64,000 nt of DNA from Devosia sp. YIM 151766 (GTDB lineage: Bacteria > Pseudomonadota > Alphaproteobacteria > Rhizobiales > Devosiaceae). Shown here piece by piece: positions 24,629 to 33,087 of this stretch (the stretch's first letter is position 1; every line of letters starts with the position of its first letter). The stretch covers positions 434,001 to 498,000 of the forward strand of contig NZ_CP127251.1 of NCBI RefSeq assembly GCF_030285925.1, given 5' to 3'. The notes below the pieces were generated by a model. The model worked only from the letters and a program-made list of their open reading frames with translations, had not been told where the DNA came from and did no database searches. The position numbers were made by a program, and so were the translations under genes.

Positions 24629-25942
24629 TTACCGCGTATTGTGCAGCAGGCCCTGGAAGGAGCGATAGCTGGCCTTGGGCGTGCGCTTCTGCGTTTCATA
24701 ATCGACATGAACCAGGCCAAAGCGCTTGTTATAGCCTTCGGCCCATTCATAATTGTCGAGCAGCGACCAGGCGAAATAGCCGCGAATGTCGGCCCCCAAT
24801 TCGCGGGCGGCAAGCACCGCTTTCAGGTGGTCGTCGTAATATTGCACCCGGCGCGGATCGTCGTCGCCCTCGACCTCGGCCATGCCGTTCTCGGTCACAT
24901 AAAGCGGGATCTTGGTATATTCACTGGAGACCCGGACCAGCAGATCCGAAAGGCCCTTGGGGTAGATTTCCCAGCCGATATCGGTCTTTTCGAGGTCGCC
25001 CTTGACCTGCTGGATCGCCGGGCCACCGGCTTCGCCGGCCTTGTAGATGCCGCGGGTATAATAATTGATGCCCAGCCAGTCGAGCGGACGGGAAACCACT
25101 TCCATATCGGCCTGATAATTTTCCGGAAGGTAGTCGGCCAGCCAATTGGTCACCACTTCGGGATATTGGCCTTTCAGCACGCCGCCCAGATAAAAGCGAT
25201 TGAACAAGGCATCGCCCATGTCGCAGGCCTGCATGTCTTCCGGCTTGTCCGAAAAGGGCTCGGATTTCTCCAGGTTGAGCACGATGCCGAGATTTTTGGC
25301 GCCCGAAGCCCGCAGCGCGTCGATGGCGGTGCCATGGGCGAACAGCACATGGTGCATGGCGTGGGCGGCGGCGCGCAGATCGCGATAGCCGGGGGCATGG
25401 ATGCCCAGATAATGGCTGAGAAAAGCGACGCACCAGGGCTCGTTTATGGTGGCGGTGGCGGCCAGGCGGTCACCGAACTTGTCGGCAACCAATGTCGCGT
25501 AATCGCCGAACCAATGGGCAATGTCGCGGTTCATCCAGCCGCCGCGATCCTGCAGGGTCGAGGGCAGGTCCCAGTGATAGAGCGTGGCATAGGGCTTGAT
25601 GCCGCGTTCCAGCATCCCGTCGAGCAGGCGGTCGTAAAAGTCCACGCCTTCCTGGTTGACGGCGCCGGTGCCCTCGGGAATGAGGCGCGGCCAGGCGAAG
25701 GAGAAACGATAGGCATCGAAACCGCCATCGCGGATCAGGTCGAGATCCTGCGGCCAGAGCTCGTAATGATTGCAGGCCTGCAGCCCGGTATCGCCATTGT
25801 GCACATTGCCCGGTGTCGCCGAAAACGTGTCCCAGATCGACTGGCCGCGGCCATGACCCTGCCCGCCTTCGATCTGATAGGCGGCGGTGGCCACGCCAAA
25901 GGTGAAGTCGGGACCGAAATCCCGGCGATCAAACGAGAACAT
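24629..25942 (-). CDS. GH1 beta-glucosidase
   Basis: 437-residue (beta/alpha)8 enzyme that hydrolyses beta-linked glucosides such as cellobiose. Acid/base E168 in TATINEPW and nucleophile E351 in YVTENGM are both present, with the family N-terminus FGVATAAYQIEGG. No signal peptide, so cytoplasmic. The ATG at 25942 is preceded by GGAGGGG and is preferred to the longer open frame. A LacI-type operator lies 64 bases upstream. No sugar transporter is adjacent. Confidence 0.95.
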   Translation of the reverse strand: MFSFDRRDFGPDFTFGVATAAYQIEGGQGHGRGQSIWDTFSATPGNVHNGDTGLQACNHYELWPQDLDLIRDGGFDAYRFSFAWPRLIPEGTGAVNQEGVDFYDRLLDGMLERGIKPYATLYHWDLPSTLQDRGGWMNRDIAHWFGDYATLVADKFGDRLAATATINEPWCVAFLSHYLGIHAPGYRDLRAAAHAMHHVLFAHGTAIDALRASGAKNLGIVLNLEKSEPFSDKPEDMQACDMGDALFNRFYLGGVLKGQYPEVVTNWLADYLPENYQADMEVVSRPLDWLGINYYTRGIYKAGEAGGPAIQQVKGDLEKTDIGWEIYPKGLSDLLVRVSSEYTKIPLYVTENGMAEVEGDDDPRRVQYYDDHLKAVLAARELGADIRGYFAWSLLDNYEWAEGYNKRFGLVHVDYETQKRTPKASYRSFQGLLHNTR

Positions 25943-26005
25943 ATCCCCTCCCTGCCGGCCTGACGCCGTGTTGGAGAAGCCGGATACCATCGGTGCGCCA
26001 GGCTA

Positions 26006-26019
26006 TGCAATCGATTTCA
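26006..26019. promoter_or_regulatory. LacI-family-type operator upstream of the beta-glucosidase
   Basis: TGCAATCGATTTCA closely fits the palindromic LacI-family consensus TGNAANCGNTTNCA (core AATCGATT). A second partial copy (GCAATCGATAC, from 26020) follows directly. It lies between the beta-glucosidase start and the mrp stop, where its promoter should be. No LacI gene is in the window. Confidence 0.6.
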
Positions 26020-26065
26020 GCAATCGATACAGGTGCTGTACGTACCTCATCTTCTCATTGCGGTT

Positions 26066-27124
26066 TTATGGGATGCGGCGCAGGACATTCCGGGCAATGG
26101 CCCGATAGGCCGTCGCTTCCCGGCCCTCCGGCATCGTCGCCATGGGCGGGGCGCCGGCATCGGAATTTTCACGAATGGACATGACCAGGGGAATGGGGCC
26201 GAGGAAGTCGATGCCCAGCGTACCGGCGGCCTTTTCGGCGCCGCCCGAACCGAAAATGTCATAGCGGTGGCCGGTATCGGGGGCGATGAAATAGCTCATG
26301 TTTTCAATGAGCCCCAGCACCGGAACCGACATGCGGCGCAGCATGTCGATGGCCTTTTGCGCATCGATCAGGGCCAGGTCCTGCGGGGTGGAGACGATGA
26401 CGACGCCATCGATAATCGTCTGCTGGAACAATGCGATATGGATATCGCCGGTGCCCGGCGGCAGGTCGATGACCAGCACGTCGAGCCCGCCCCAATCGGT
26501 TTCGCGCAGCAGCTGGCGCAGGCCGGACGTGGCCATCGGGCCGCGCCACACCACGGCCTGACCCGGAACCAGCATGGAGCCGATGGACATGACTTTGAGC
26601 CCATAGGCCTCGTGCGGCGTGAAAATACCGTCGTCGCGGATTGCCGGCTTGCCCTCGATGCCCAGCAATTTCGGCACGGAAGGGCCGTAGAGATCGGCGT
26701 CCAGGACGCCGACGCGCAGACCTTCCGCCGCCAGGGCCAGAGCGAGGTTCACCGAAGTGGTCGACTTGCCGACCCCGCCCTTGCCCGAGCCCACCGCGAT
26801 GATGCGCTTGACGCCGGCCACGCGGGTCTTGCCCTGCGGCGCCGCCGATCCGTGGCCGAATTTCGGCGCAGGAGATTTTTCGGCGGTGATCGAGACCATC
26901 ACCTTGCGGGAGCCGGCCAGGTCCTGGGCAAGCTTGTGCGCCTCGTCCCGGGCCGGCCCGAAAGCCGCCTCCATGCCGGTGGCCACGGCAATGGCGAAGG
27001 CGACGGCGCCCGGGGTGACGATGATCTCCGAGAGACCAGCATAAGTGGCAAGGTCGCCGCCGCCGGGAATTTCGACCCCGGCAAGAGCGGCTTTGATCTG
27101 GGTGGCGAGTTCGGTATCGGCCAT
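26066..27124 (-). CDS. mrp: Mrp/ApbC-family iron-sulfur carrier ATPase
   Basis: 352 residues. An N-terminal MIP18-like (DUF59) domain (about 1-95) and a P-loop NTPase with deviant Walker A GSGKGGVGKST, plus DADLYGPSVPKLLG, VIDLPPGTGD and the ENMSYF region. Family members carry Fe-S clusters to apoproteins. The usual CxxC after ENMSYF is absent: the sequence reads IAPDTGHRYDIFG with no cysteine, so the bridging-cluster ligands are missing or differ. Followed downstream by the beta-glucosidase with its own control site, so probably a separate unit. Confidence 0.92.
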   Translation of the reverse strand: MADTELATQIKAALAGVEIPGGGDLATYAGLSEIIVTPGAVAFAIAVATGMEAAFGPARDEAHKLAQDLAGSRKVMVSITAEKSPAPKFGHGSAAPQGKTRVAGVKRIIAVGSGKGGVGKSTTSVNLALALAAEGLRVGVLDADLYGPSVPKLLGIEGKPAIRDDGIFTPHEAYGLKVMSIGSMLVPGQAVVWRGPMATSGLRQLLRETDWGGLDVLVIDLPPGTGDIHIALFQQTIIDGVVIVSTPQDLALIDAQKAIDMLRRMSVPVLGLIENMSYFIAPDTGHRYDIFGSGGAEKAAGTLGIDFLGPIPLVMSIRENSDAGAPPMATMPEGREATAYRAIARNVLRRIP

Positions 27125-27148
27125 GCGGCTTGCTTGGGCGCAAAAAGC

Positions 27149-27256
27149 GCAGCAACTCCAATGTCATGCCGGGCGCAGGCCGGCATCCATCTGAGAATAT
27201 TCCCGCGCGCGCATCCAGAATGTCACCCCGGCCTGCGCCGGAATGACATCGCGTTT
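27149..27256. repeat. Inverted repeat of the alphaproteobacterial CCGGC-rich intergenic type
   Basis: ATGTCATGCCGGGCGCAGGCC near 27160 and its inverted partner GGCCTGCGCCGGAATGACAT near 27232 flank a short core between mrp and the transaldolase gene. Sequence of this kind (TGTCATNCCGG..GCNGG..) is widely dispersed in alphaproteobacterial gaps, often where it can fold into a hairpin. Confidence 0.55.
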
Positions 27257-27273
27257 GTGGAAATGCCTCGATC

Positions 27274-27927
27274 CTAGAGGATCGACTGGCCGGTGCCGGC
27301 CCAATCCTTGAGGAAGCCTTCAATGCCCTTGTCGGTCAGCGGGTGCAGGGCCAGCTTCTTGATGACGTCGGGCGGGATGGTGGCGACGTCCGCGCCGGCG
27401 AGGGCCGCCAGGGTGACGTGGTTGGCCGAGCGGATCGAGGCCGCCAGAATCTGCGTCTCGAACTGGTAATTGTCGTAGATGGTGCGGATGTTCTCGATCA
27501 GCTCCATGCCATCGAGATTGATGTCGTCGAGGCGGCCGATAAAGGGCGAGATATAGGTCGCGCCGGCCTTGGCGGCGAGCAGCGCCTGATTGGCCGAAAA
27601 GCAGAGCGTCACATTGGTTTTGACGCCGGCATCCTTGAAGTGCTTGGTGGCCTTGAGGCCGGCCAGGGTCAGGGGCAGCTTGACGACCACATTGGAGGCG
27701 ATCTTGGCCAGGACCTCGCCCTCGGCGACCATGCCGTCATATTCGAGGCTGGCGACTTCGGCCGAGACCGGGTCGGGGGTGATCGCGCAGATTTCCTTGA
27801 TGACTTCCTTGAAGTCGCGGCCGGATTTGGCGATCAGCGACGGATTGGTGGTCACCCCGTTGACGAGGCCGGCATCGTGGAGTTCCTGGATGGCGGCGGT
27901 ATCTGCAGTATCGACAAAGAACTTCAT
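27274..27927 (-). CDS. tal: Transaldolase (small, type 3B / fructose-6-phosphate aldolase-like)
   Basis: 217-residue TIM-barrel enzyme. Schiff-base lysine K83 in VVVKLPLT, with the N-terminal [25 protein letters not shown] and [11 protein letters not shown] of the small transaldolase/FSA family. It exchanges dihydroxyacetone units in the pentose phosphate pathway or cleaves fructose 6-phosphate. Sequence alone does not separate the two activities with certainty, though [10 protein letters not shown] is typical of bacterial transaldolase 3B. Good GGAGG-like site before the ATG. Confidence 0.92.
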   Translation of the reverse strand: MKFFVDTADTAAIQELHDAGLVNGVTTNPSLIAKSGRDFKEVIKEICAITPDPVSAEVASLEYDGMVAEGEVLAKIASNVVVKLPLTLAGLKATKHFKDAGVKTNVTLCFSANQALLAAKAGATYISPFIGRLDDINLDGMELIENIRTIYDNYQFETQILAASIRSANHVTLAALAGADVATIPPDVIKKLALHPLTDKGIEGFLKDWAGTGQSIL

Positions 27928-28007
27928 CGTTCCCTCCTAAAATGCATTCTGTTCCGGCACGTTAGCCGGATTCTATTCCATGGCGGCGGGGCGCCGCAAG
28001 CTCTTGC

Positions 28008-29192
28008 TCAGCGTAGGGCGCCCAGAAAGGCGGCGGCCAGATCGCCGACGCGGTCTTCCGGAATCCCGGCAATATTGATGCGGCTGTCCCCAGTCATATA
28101 GACCCCGTTTTCGGCCTTAAGATGGTCGACGGCATCATTGGTCAGCCCGAGCAGCGAAAACATGCCGCGATGATCGGCGACGAAGTCGAAATCGGTGGAA
28201 TTGGAGCGCTCGCGGATGGCGTCTGCCAGCTTTTTTCGTAGCAAAATCATGCGGTTACGCATGGTCGCCAGTTCTTCCTCCCATTCGGCGCGCAAGGCTG
28301 CGTCATCCAGAATAGTGCGGATGATTTCCGCGCCATGATCGGGCGGCTGCGAATAGGCGCCGCGAATGATGTTGAGAAGCTGCGAATTGGCGATGTCGGC
28401 CTCGTCGGAATTGCGAGCCATGAGGATGGCAGCGCCGACACGTTCGCGATAAAGGCCGAAATTCTTCGAGCCCGAGAAGGCTATCAGAGCTTCCGGCACC
28501 GTGGATAGAATTTTGCGCGTACCATAGGCATCGGGCTCGATGCCGTCGCCGAAACCGAGATAGGCCAGGTCGATAAAGGGCAGGGCGCCGGTCTTGGCTA
28601 GGCTCTGCGCCACCTGGTCCCATTGCGCCTCGGTGAGATTGGCGCCGGTCGGGTTATGGCAGCATCCATGCAGCAGGACGACGTCGCCGGCGCCCAATTG
28701 GTCAAGCGCCGCAAGCATTTGCTCGAATTTGACGCCGCGCGTCGCCGGATCGAAATAGGGATAGGTCGCGACCTTGAGACCCGAATTGATGGCGATCGGA
28801 TTGTGGTTGGCCCAGGTGGGGTCCGATACATGAATTGTCGCGCCGGGGCGGGCGCGGTTGATGAGCTGCATCAGGACCCAGAGCGAGCCGGTGCCGCCCG
28901 GGGCCTGGGCCACGCGGATACGGGCGCTGTCGGCGCTGTCGGCCACGACGAGATCGATTACGGCGGCGCCATAGCCCTTATTGCCGGCAATGCCGAGATA
29001 AGTCTTTGTTTTCTCGTTCGAAAGCATCCGTTCTTCGGCTTTGCGCACGGCTTTCATAACCGGGGTCACGCCGTTTTCGTCCTTATAGACGCCGACGCCG
29101 AGGTCGATCTTGGTGGAACGCGAATCGGCGGAATATTCGCCCATGAGCGCAAGAATCTTGTCGCCGGGGGCCTTGGTGAGAGCTTCGAACAT
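28008..29192 (-). CDS. Aromatic amino acid aminotransferase (class I)
   Basis: 394 residues, PLP-dependent fold type I, dimeric. N-terminal PGDKILALMGEYSAD and IDLGVGVYKDENG, PLP-phosphate region GCCHNPTGANL, and PLP-binding lysine in FSGSKNFGLYRERVG fit the TyrB/TatA group, which transaminates aromatic amino acids and aspartate with 2-oxoglutarate. ATG 29192 fits the family N-terminus; longer starts add a non-conserved stretch. Stands alone between transaldolase and etfA. Confidence 0.93.
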   Translation of the reverse strand: MFEALTKAPGDKILALMGEYSADSRSTKIDLGVGVYKDENGVTPVMKAVRKAEERMLSNEKTKTYLGIAGNKGYGAAVIDLVVADSADSARIRVAQAPGGTGSLWVLMQLINRARPGATIHVSDPTWANHNPIAINSGLKVATYPYFDPATRGVKFEQMLAALDQLGAGDVVLLHGCCHNPTGANLTEAQWDQVAQSLAKTGALPFIDLAYLGFGDGIEPDAYGTRKILSTVPEALIAFSGSKNFGLYRERVGAAILMARNSDEADIANSQLLNIIRGAYSQPPDHGAEIIRTILDDAALRAEWEEELATMRNRMILLRKKLADAIRERSNSTDFDFVADHRGMFSLLGLTNDAVDHLKAENGVYMTGDSRINIAGIPEDRVGDLAAAFLGALR

Positions 29193-29342
29193 GTGCTGGA
29201 GATCCAGTGGGAAAGGCGCGATCCTTATAGGCCGGACAGCAATTTTTGCAATCTTCGTAGAGACCTCACCCGGTGCTTGTCGAGGAGATAAGTCCGGGGC
29301 CGGGTTCCCGTGGTTCGATAGGCGCGCCACGAGGTTTCCGCA

Positions 29343-30266
29343 TCAGCGTTTCACGCCCAATCTCTCCAGTTCCGCCGTCAATTGCGGAACGATTTCAAAG
29401 AGATCGCCGATCAGCGCCAGATCGGCGATCTTGACCAGCGGCGCCTCCGCATCGGCGTTGATGGCGATGATTTTCCTAGCGCCCTGGATGCCGGCAAGGT
29501 GCTGGAGCGCCCCGGAAATGCCGATGGCGATATAAAGATCGGGGGCGATGATCTTGCCGGTCTGGCCGATCTGCCAATCGTTGGGGGCAAAGCCCGCATC
29601 GACGGCGGCGCGAGTGGCGCCGATGGCCGCGCCCAGGGTTTTCCCAAGTTTTTCAATCAGTTGGAAACCCTCGGTCGAACCGACGGCGACGCCGCCGCCG
29701 ACCACGATCTGGGCGGTGGCGAGATCGGGCACGTCGCTCTCGCTGCGATGGGCGGCGATAAATCTTGCGGCGGAAGCGGTAGGAGAATCAATGGTTTCGA
29801 TGGGCGCCGCATTGCCGGAAGCGGCCGGACGGAAGGCCGAGGCGCGGAAAGTGAGGACGTGCCGGGCCTGGTTGTCGATGACGGTTTCGAGAGCGTTGCC
29901 GGCATAGATGGGCCGCGTGAAGCGGTTTTCGCCCTCGATGGCGACGATGTCGGTGACCGGCTGGATGTCGAGTGTGCCGGCCAGGCGCGGCATCACGTCC
30001 TTGCCCAGGGTCGAGGCACTCGAGACCAGATAGCGGTAGCGGACTGCTAACGTTGAGACCAGCGCCACGAGCGATTCCGCTAGCAGATCGGTGTCGCTGA
30101 CCATCACTTTGGCGATTCCGGCAATGCCCGCGGCGGCCTCCGCCGCGGCGTGGGGACCAGGGACGAGCAGGTCGACCGGACCAAGCTGGGCGGCGGCGGC
30201 GACGATGCGCGCGGTGGCGGGGGAGAGGATGCCGTTATCGAGTTCGGCGAGAACCAGAACCGCCAT
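29343..30266 (-). CDS. etfA: Electron transfer flavoprotein alpha subunit
   Basis: 307 residues; binds FAD and, with EtfB, carries electrons from acyl-CoA and other dehydrogenases to ETF-ubiquinone oxidoreductase. The C-terminal FAD domain shows NDWQIGQTGKIIAPDLYIAIGISGALQHLAG and ATRAAVDAGF. The start codon overlaps the etfB stop by one base (TGATG), so they are translationally coupled. Confidence 0.96.
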   Translation of the reverse strand: MAVLVLAELDNGILSPATARIVAAAAQLGPVDLLVPGPHAAAEAAAGIAGIAKVMVSDTDLLAESLVALVSTLAVRYRYLVSSASTLGKDVMPRLAGTLDIQPVTDIVAIEGENRFTRPIYAGNALETVIDNQARHVLTFRASAFRPAASGNAAPIETIDSPTASAARFIAAHRSESDVPDLATAQIVVGGGVAVGSTEGFQLIEKLGKTLGAAIGATRAAVDAGFAPNDWQIGQTGKIIAPDLYIAIGISGALQHLAGIQGARKIIAINADAEAPLVKIADLALIGDLFEIVPQLTAELERLGVKR

Positions 30267-31024
30267 CAGCTCGCCTCCATCGCATCGATCTCGGCGGCGA
30301 TGCGCGCGGCGAGATCGGCAACCGAGCCGACAATCTGTCCTGCCACGCGCTCGGGCGGCGGGGATATGTTTTCGATCCTGAGGCGCGGGGCGAGATCGAC
30401 GCCGAACTCGGCGGCAGGACGCAGCGCGAGCGGCTTGGCGCGCGCCTTCATCACCATCGGTAGCGCGGCATTGCGCGGATTGTTGAGGCGAAGATCGGCG
30501 GTGACGATGGCGGGCAGGGGCAGTGCCAGGGTCTCGCGGCCATAATCGACCTCGCGCGTGACTTCCAGCGCGCCGCCGCTGAGCTTGATGGCCGAGGCGA
30601 AAGTGGCCTGCGGGCGATCGGTGAGGGCGGCGAGCATCTGGCCGACATGATTGCTGTCATCGTCCACCGCCTGCTTGCCGAGCAGCACCAGATCGGGCTG
30701 TTCCTCGGCCACGACCCTGGCGAGCAGTTTGGCAATGGCGAGGGTTTCGAGATTGTCGTCGGTCTCGATGAGCAGGCCGCGATGCGCGCCCATGGCCAGG
30801 GCCGTAAGGATGACGTCATTGGCAGCTTTCGGCCCGATGGACACCACGACGATTTCGCTGGCCTGGCCGGCTTCGGCAAGCTGCACCGCCGCCTCGACCG
30901 CGTGCTTGCAGAACGGGTTCATCGACATACGGACGCCGTTGGTCTCGACGCCCGAGCCATCGGGGCGCACCCTTATGCGGACATTGTGATCGACCACGCG
31001 TTTGACCGCTACGAGGATTTTCAT
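30266..31024 (-). CDS. etfB: Electron transfer flavoprotein beta subunit
   Basis: 252 residues; AMP-binding partner of EtfA. Opens MKILVAVKRVVDHNVRIRV and holds the ETF-beta signature region (VDYGRETLALPLPAIVTADLRLN). Order etfB-etfA is standard. The M20 gene on the opposite strand starts 208 bases away. Confidence 0.96.
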   Translation of the reverse strand: MKILVAVKRVVDHNVRIRVRPDGSGVETNGVRMSMNPFCKHAVEAAVQLAEAGQASEIVVVSIGPKAANDVILTALAMGAHRGLLIETDDNLETLAIAKLLARVVAEEQPDLVLLGKQAVDDDSNHVGQMLAALTDRPQATFASAIKLSGGALEVTREVDYGRETLALPLPAIVTADLRLNNPRNAALPMVMKARAKPLALRPAAEFGVDLAPRLRIENISPPPERVAGQIVGSVADLAARIAAEIDAMEAS

Positions 31025-31232
31025 AAGCAGCTCCGTCAGACTGGCGCTTCAATGACAAAAACGGCCGGGACGGGCAAGGCGGCGGAGGGGAATATCGGTT
31101 CGGCGTGGCGGCGATTGTTGGAAAGGGGTGCTGGCGCAATGCCGAGAGGATTGCGCCACGGACAGGCTTGGAGTTGACGCGCCCGCCCGGGGCGGAGAAA
31201 TTGCCGCGTCTTTCATTTGCTTTGGTTCGTTC

Positions 31233-32408
31233 ATGCCCGTTCTCAATCGTGTCGCCGAATTGCAGCCCGAAATCGCCGCCTGGCGGCGGGATTTCCATGC
31301 CCATCCGGAAGTTTTGTTCGATGTGCACCGGACGGCGGGCATCGTGGCGGAAAAGCTCCAGGCCTTCGGTTGCGACGAGATCATCACCGGGCTGGGCCGG
31401 ACCGGCGTGGTCGGCGTCATCAATGGCCGCACCAATACAAGCGGGCGAACCATCGGCTTGCGCGCCGACATGGACGCGCTGCCGATGACCGAGAGGACCG
31501 GGGCGGCCCATGCCTCGACCATTGCCGGCAAGATGCATGCCTGCGGCCATGACGGGCACACCGCCATGCTGCTCGGCGCCGCCAGATACCTGGCCGAAAC
31601 GCGCAATTTCGACGGCAAGGTGGCGCTGATCTTCCAGCCGGCCGAAGAAGGCGGCGGCGGTGGCAAGGTGATGATCGATGACGGCCTGTTCGACCGCGTC
31701 AGCATCGACGAAGTCTATGGCATGCACAATTGGCCCGGCATGCCCATCGGCGCCTTCGGCATCCGCGAGGGCGGCATCATGGCGGCGACCGATCGCTTCT
31801 ATATCGACATCGAAGGGCGGGGCGGACATGCGGCGCGGCCGCAGCAGACCATCGACCCGATCATCGTCGCCGCCCAATTGGTCACGGCGATGCAGACCAT
31901 CGTGTCGCGCAATCTCGATCCGCTGGAAAGCGCGGTGCTCAGCGTCACCATGATCGAGGCCGGCGAGGCCGACAATGTCATCTCGCGCACGGCGAAAATC
32001 ACCGGCACGGTGCGGACGCTGGATGGCGGGGTGCAGGATTTCATCGAAGCCAGATTGGCCGAATTGGTGCCGCAATTCGCCGCCAGCTTCGGCGCCAGCG
32101 CCGCCATCCGCTATGTGCGGGGCTATCCCGTGACCGTCAATGCCGCCGAACAGACCGCCTTCGCCGCCGCGGTGGCGCGGGAAATCGTCGGGCCCGAACG
32201 GGTCGATGCCGAGACGGTCCCCTCCATGGGCGGCGAGGATTTCTCCTTCATGCTCAACGAGCGCCCGGGGGCCTATATCTTCATCGGCAATGGCGATTCG
32301 ACCGAGCTGCACACCGATACCTATGATTTCAACGACGAGGCCATTCCGGTGGGCGTGAGCTATTGGGTGCGGCTGGCGGAGCGGGCCCTGCCTTTGGACC
32401 GGGCTTGA
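31233..32408 (+). CDS. M20-family amidohydrolase (hippurate hydrolase-like)
   Basis: 391-residue cytoplasmic zinc hydrolase of the M20D branch. Metal ligands are visible in GKMHACGHDGHTAML, FQPAEEGGGGG, and MGGEDFSFML, with GMHNWPGMPIGAFG typical of hippurate and N-acyl-amino-acid hydrolases. It releases amino acids from N-acyl conjugates; the exact substrate is unknown. ATG 31233 begins the conserved domain; an earlier in-frame start at 31128 lacks family sequence. Divergent from etfB. Confidence 0.92.
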   Translation: MPVLNRVAELQPEIAAWRRDFHAHPEVLFDVHRTAGIVAEKLQAFGCDEIITGLGRTGVVGVINGRTNTSGRTIGLRADMDALPMTERTGAAHASTIAGKMHACGHDGHTAMLLGAARYLAETRNFDGKVALIFQPAEEGGGGGKVMIDDGLFDRVSIDEVYGMHNWPGMPIGAFGIREGGIMAATDRFYIDIEGRGGHAARPQQTIDPIIVAAQLVTAMQTIVSRNLDPLESAVLSVTMIEAGEADNVISRTAKITGTVRTLDGGVQDFIEARLAELVPQFAASFGASAAIRYVRGYPVTVNAAEQTAFAAAVAREIVGPERVDAETVPSMGGEDFSFMLNERPGAYIFIGNGDSTELHTDTYDFNDEAIPVGVSYWVRLAERALPLDRA

Positions 32409-32493
32409 GCCGCCGGCCGCAAGCCGGGGACGGAAAAACGGGCGCAGGAAAGCCGCATTTGCGTTTCATGGAAACGGGCAAAGGAGATCGCTC

Positions 32494-32796
32494 ATGATGA
32501 TCCGCGCCTTTGCCGCCCTGGCCCTCGGCCTCATGTTCACCGCCGCCGCCCAGGCCTCGGCGAGCTGTTATGCGCGCGCCCCCGGCGCGCATGTCTCTTT
32601 CGGCATCAGGATCGGCGGCGAATTCACGCAGGACGAGCGCGACCGCTTCAACCTGATGCAATTGCGGCAGATGGGCGTCGATGCCAGCCGGGCGGAAATG
32701 TGGGGCGGCTGCATCCGGGCCTTTGTGAGGAAGCCGGGCGGCGGCGAGGAAATGCAGTTTTTCCACCCCGACACATTCGAGCGCGTGACGCCTTAG
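32494..32796 (+). CDS. Small exported hypothetical protein
   Basis: 100 residues with a Sec signal (about 1-23, ending AAAQASA). The mature part has two cysteines (SCYARAPG and GGCIRAF) that could pair in the periplasm, and GIRIGGEFTQDERDRFNLMQLRQMGVDASRAEMWGG is divided between helix and turn. AAAGGAG precedes the ATG by 7 bases. Not recognised as a family; its 3' end leads into dispersed repeat copy A. Confidence 0.72.
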   Translation: MMIRAFAALALGLMFTAAAQASASCYARAPGAHVSFGIRIGGEFTQDERDRFNLMQLRQMGVDASRAEMWGGCIRAFVRKPGGGEEMQFFHPDTFERVTP

Positions 32797-32830
32797 GGGG
32801 CGGGCCGTCCGGTTGCAGGAGGTCGAATTG

Positions 32831-33060
32831 TTGCGCCTCCCGCCCTTTTGAGGGGAAGTGTTTACATCGGTAAGTCGAGCCAAGTTGTCTCGGGACGCGA
32901 GGCCCTTAGCCCCCTCCCCCTTGAGGGGAGGGAAGGCGAGGGGGTGCTGCGGTTTCTACATATCCGGCAGCCTCATCCTCGCTCCGGCACCCCCACCCTC
33001 AATCCCTCCCCTCAAGGGGGAGGGAGGCGCAGGAACCGCCAATCCTGTCGCCGAAGCAAG
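32831..33060 (+). repeat. Dispersed palindromic-arm repeat, copy A
   Basis: About 230 bases between convergent genes. A flank (AAGTTGTCTCGGGACGCGAG) and then a left arm CCCCCTCCCCCTTGAGGGGAG, a core with GGGGGTGCTGCGGTTTCTAC, a right arm CCCTCCCCTCAAGGGGGAGG and an outer end GGAACCGCCAATCCTGTCGC. Each arm is itself palindromic, so RNA from either strand folds strongly. Copy B at 43435 matches it almost throughout in inverse orientation, including the outer flanks. Copies C and D match arms and core. Confidence 0.88.
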
Positions 33061-33087
33061 CACCCAATGTAGCACTCCCTCACGCCT

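Noticed and set aside
24641..25963. A 440-residue plus-strand frame opposite the beta-glucosidase
   Set aside because: No family-like sequence, and the opposite strand encodes an intact GH1 enzyme with both catalytic Glu residues.
32831..33060. The C/G-rich palindromic stretches as CRISPR or an integron site
   Set aside because: There are only two arms per copy, no regular spacers and no cas or integrase genes nearby.
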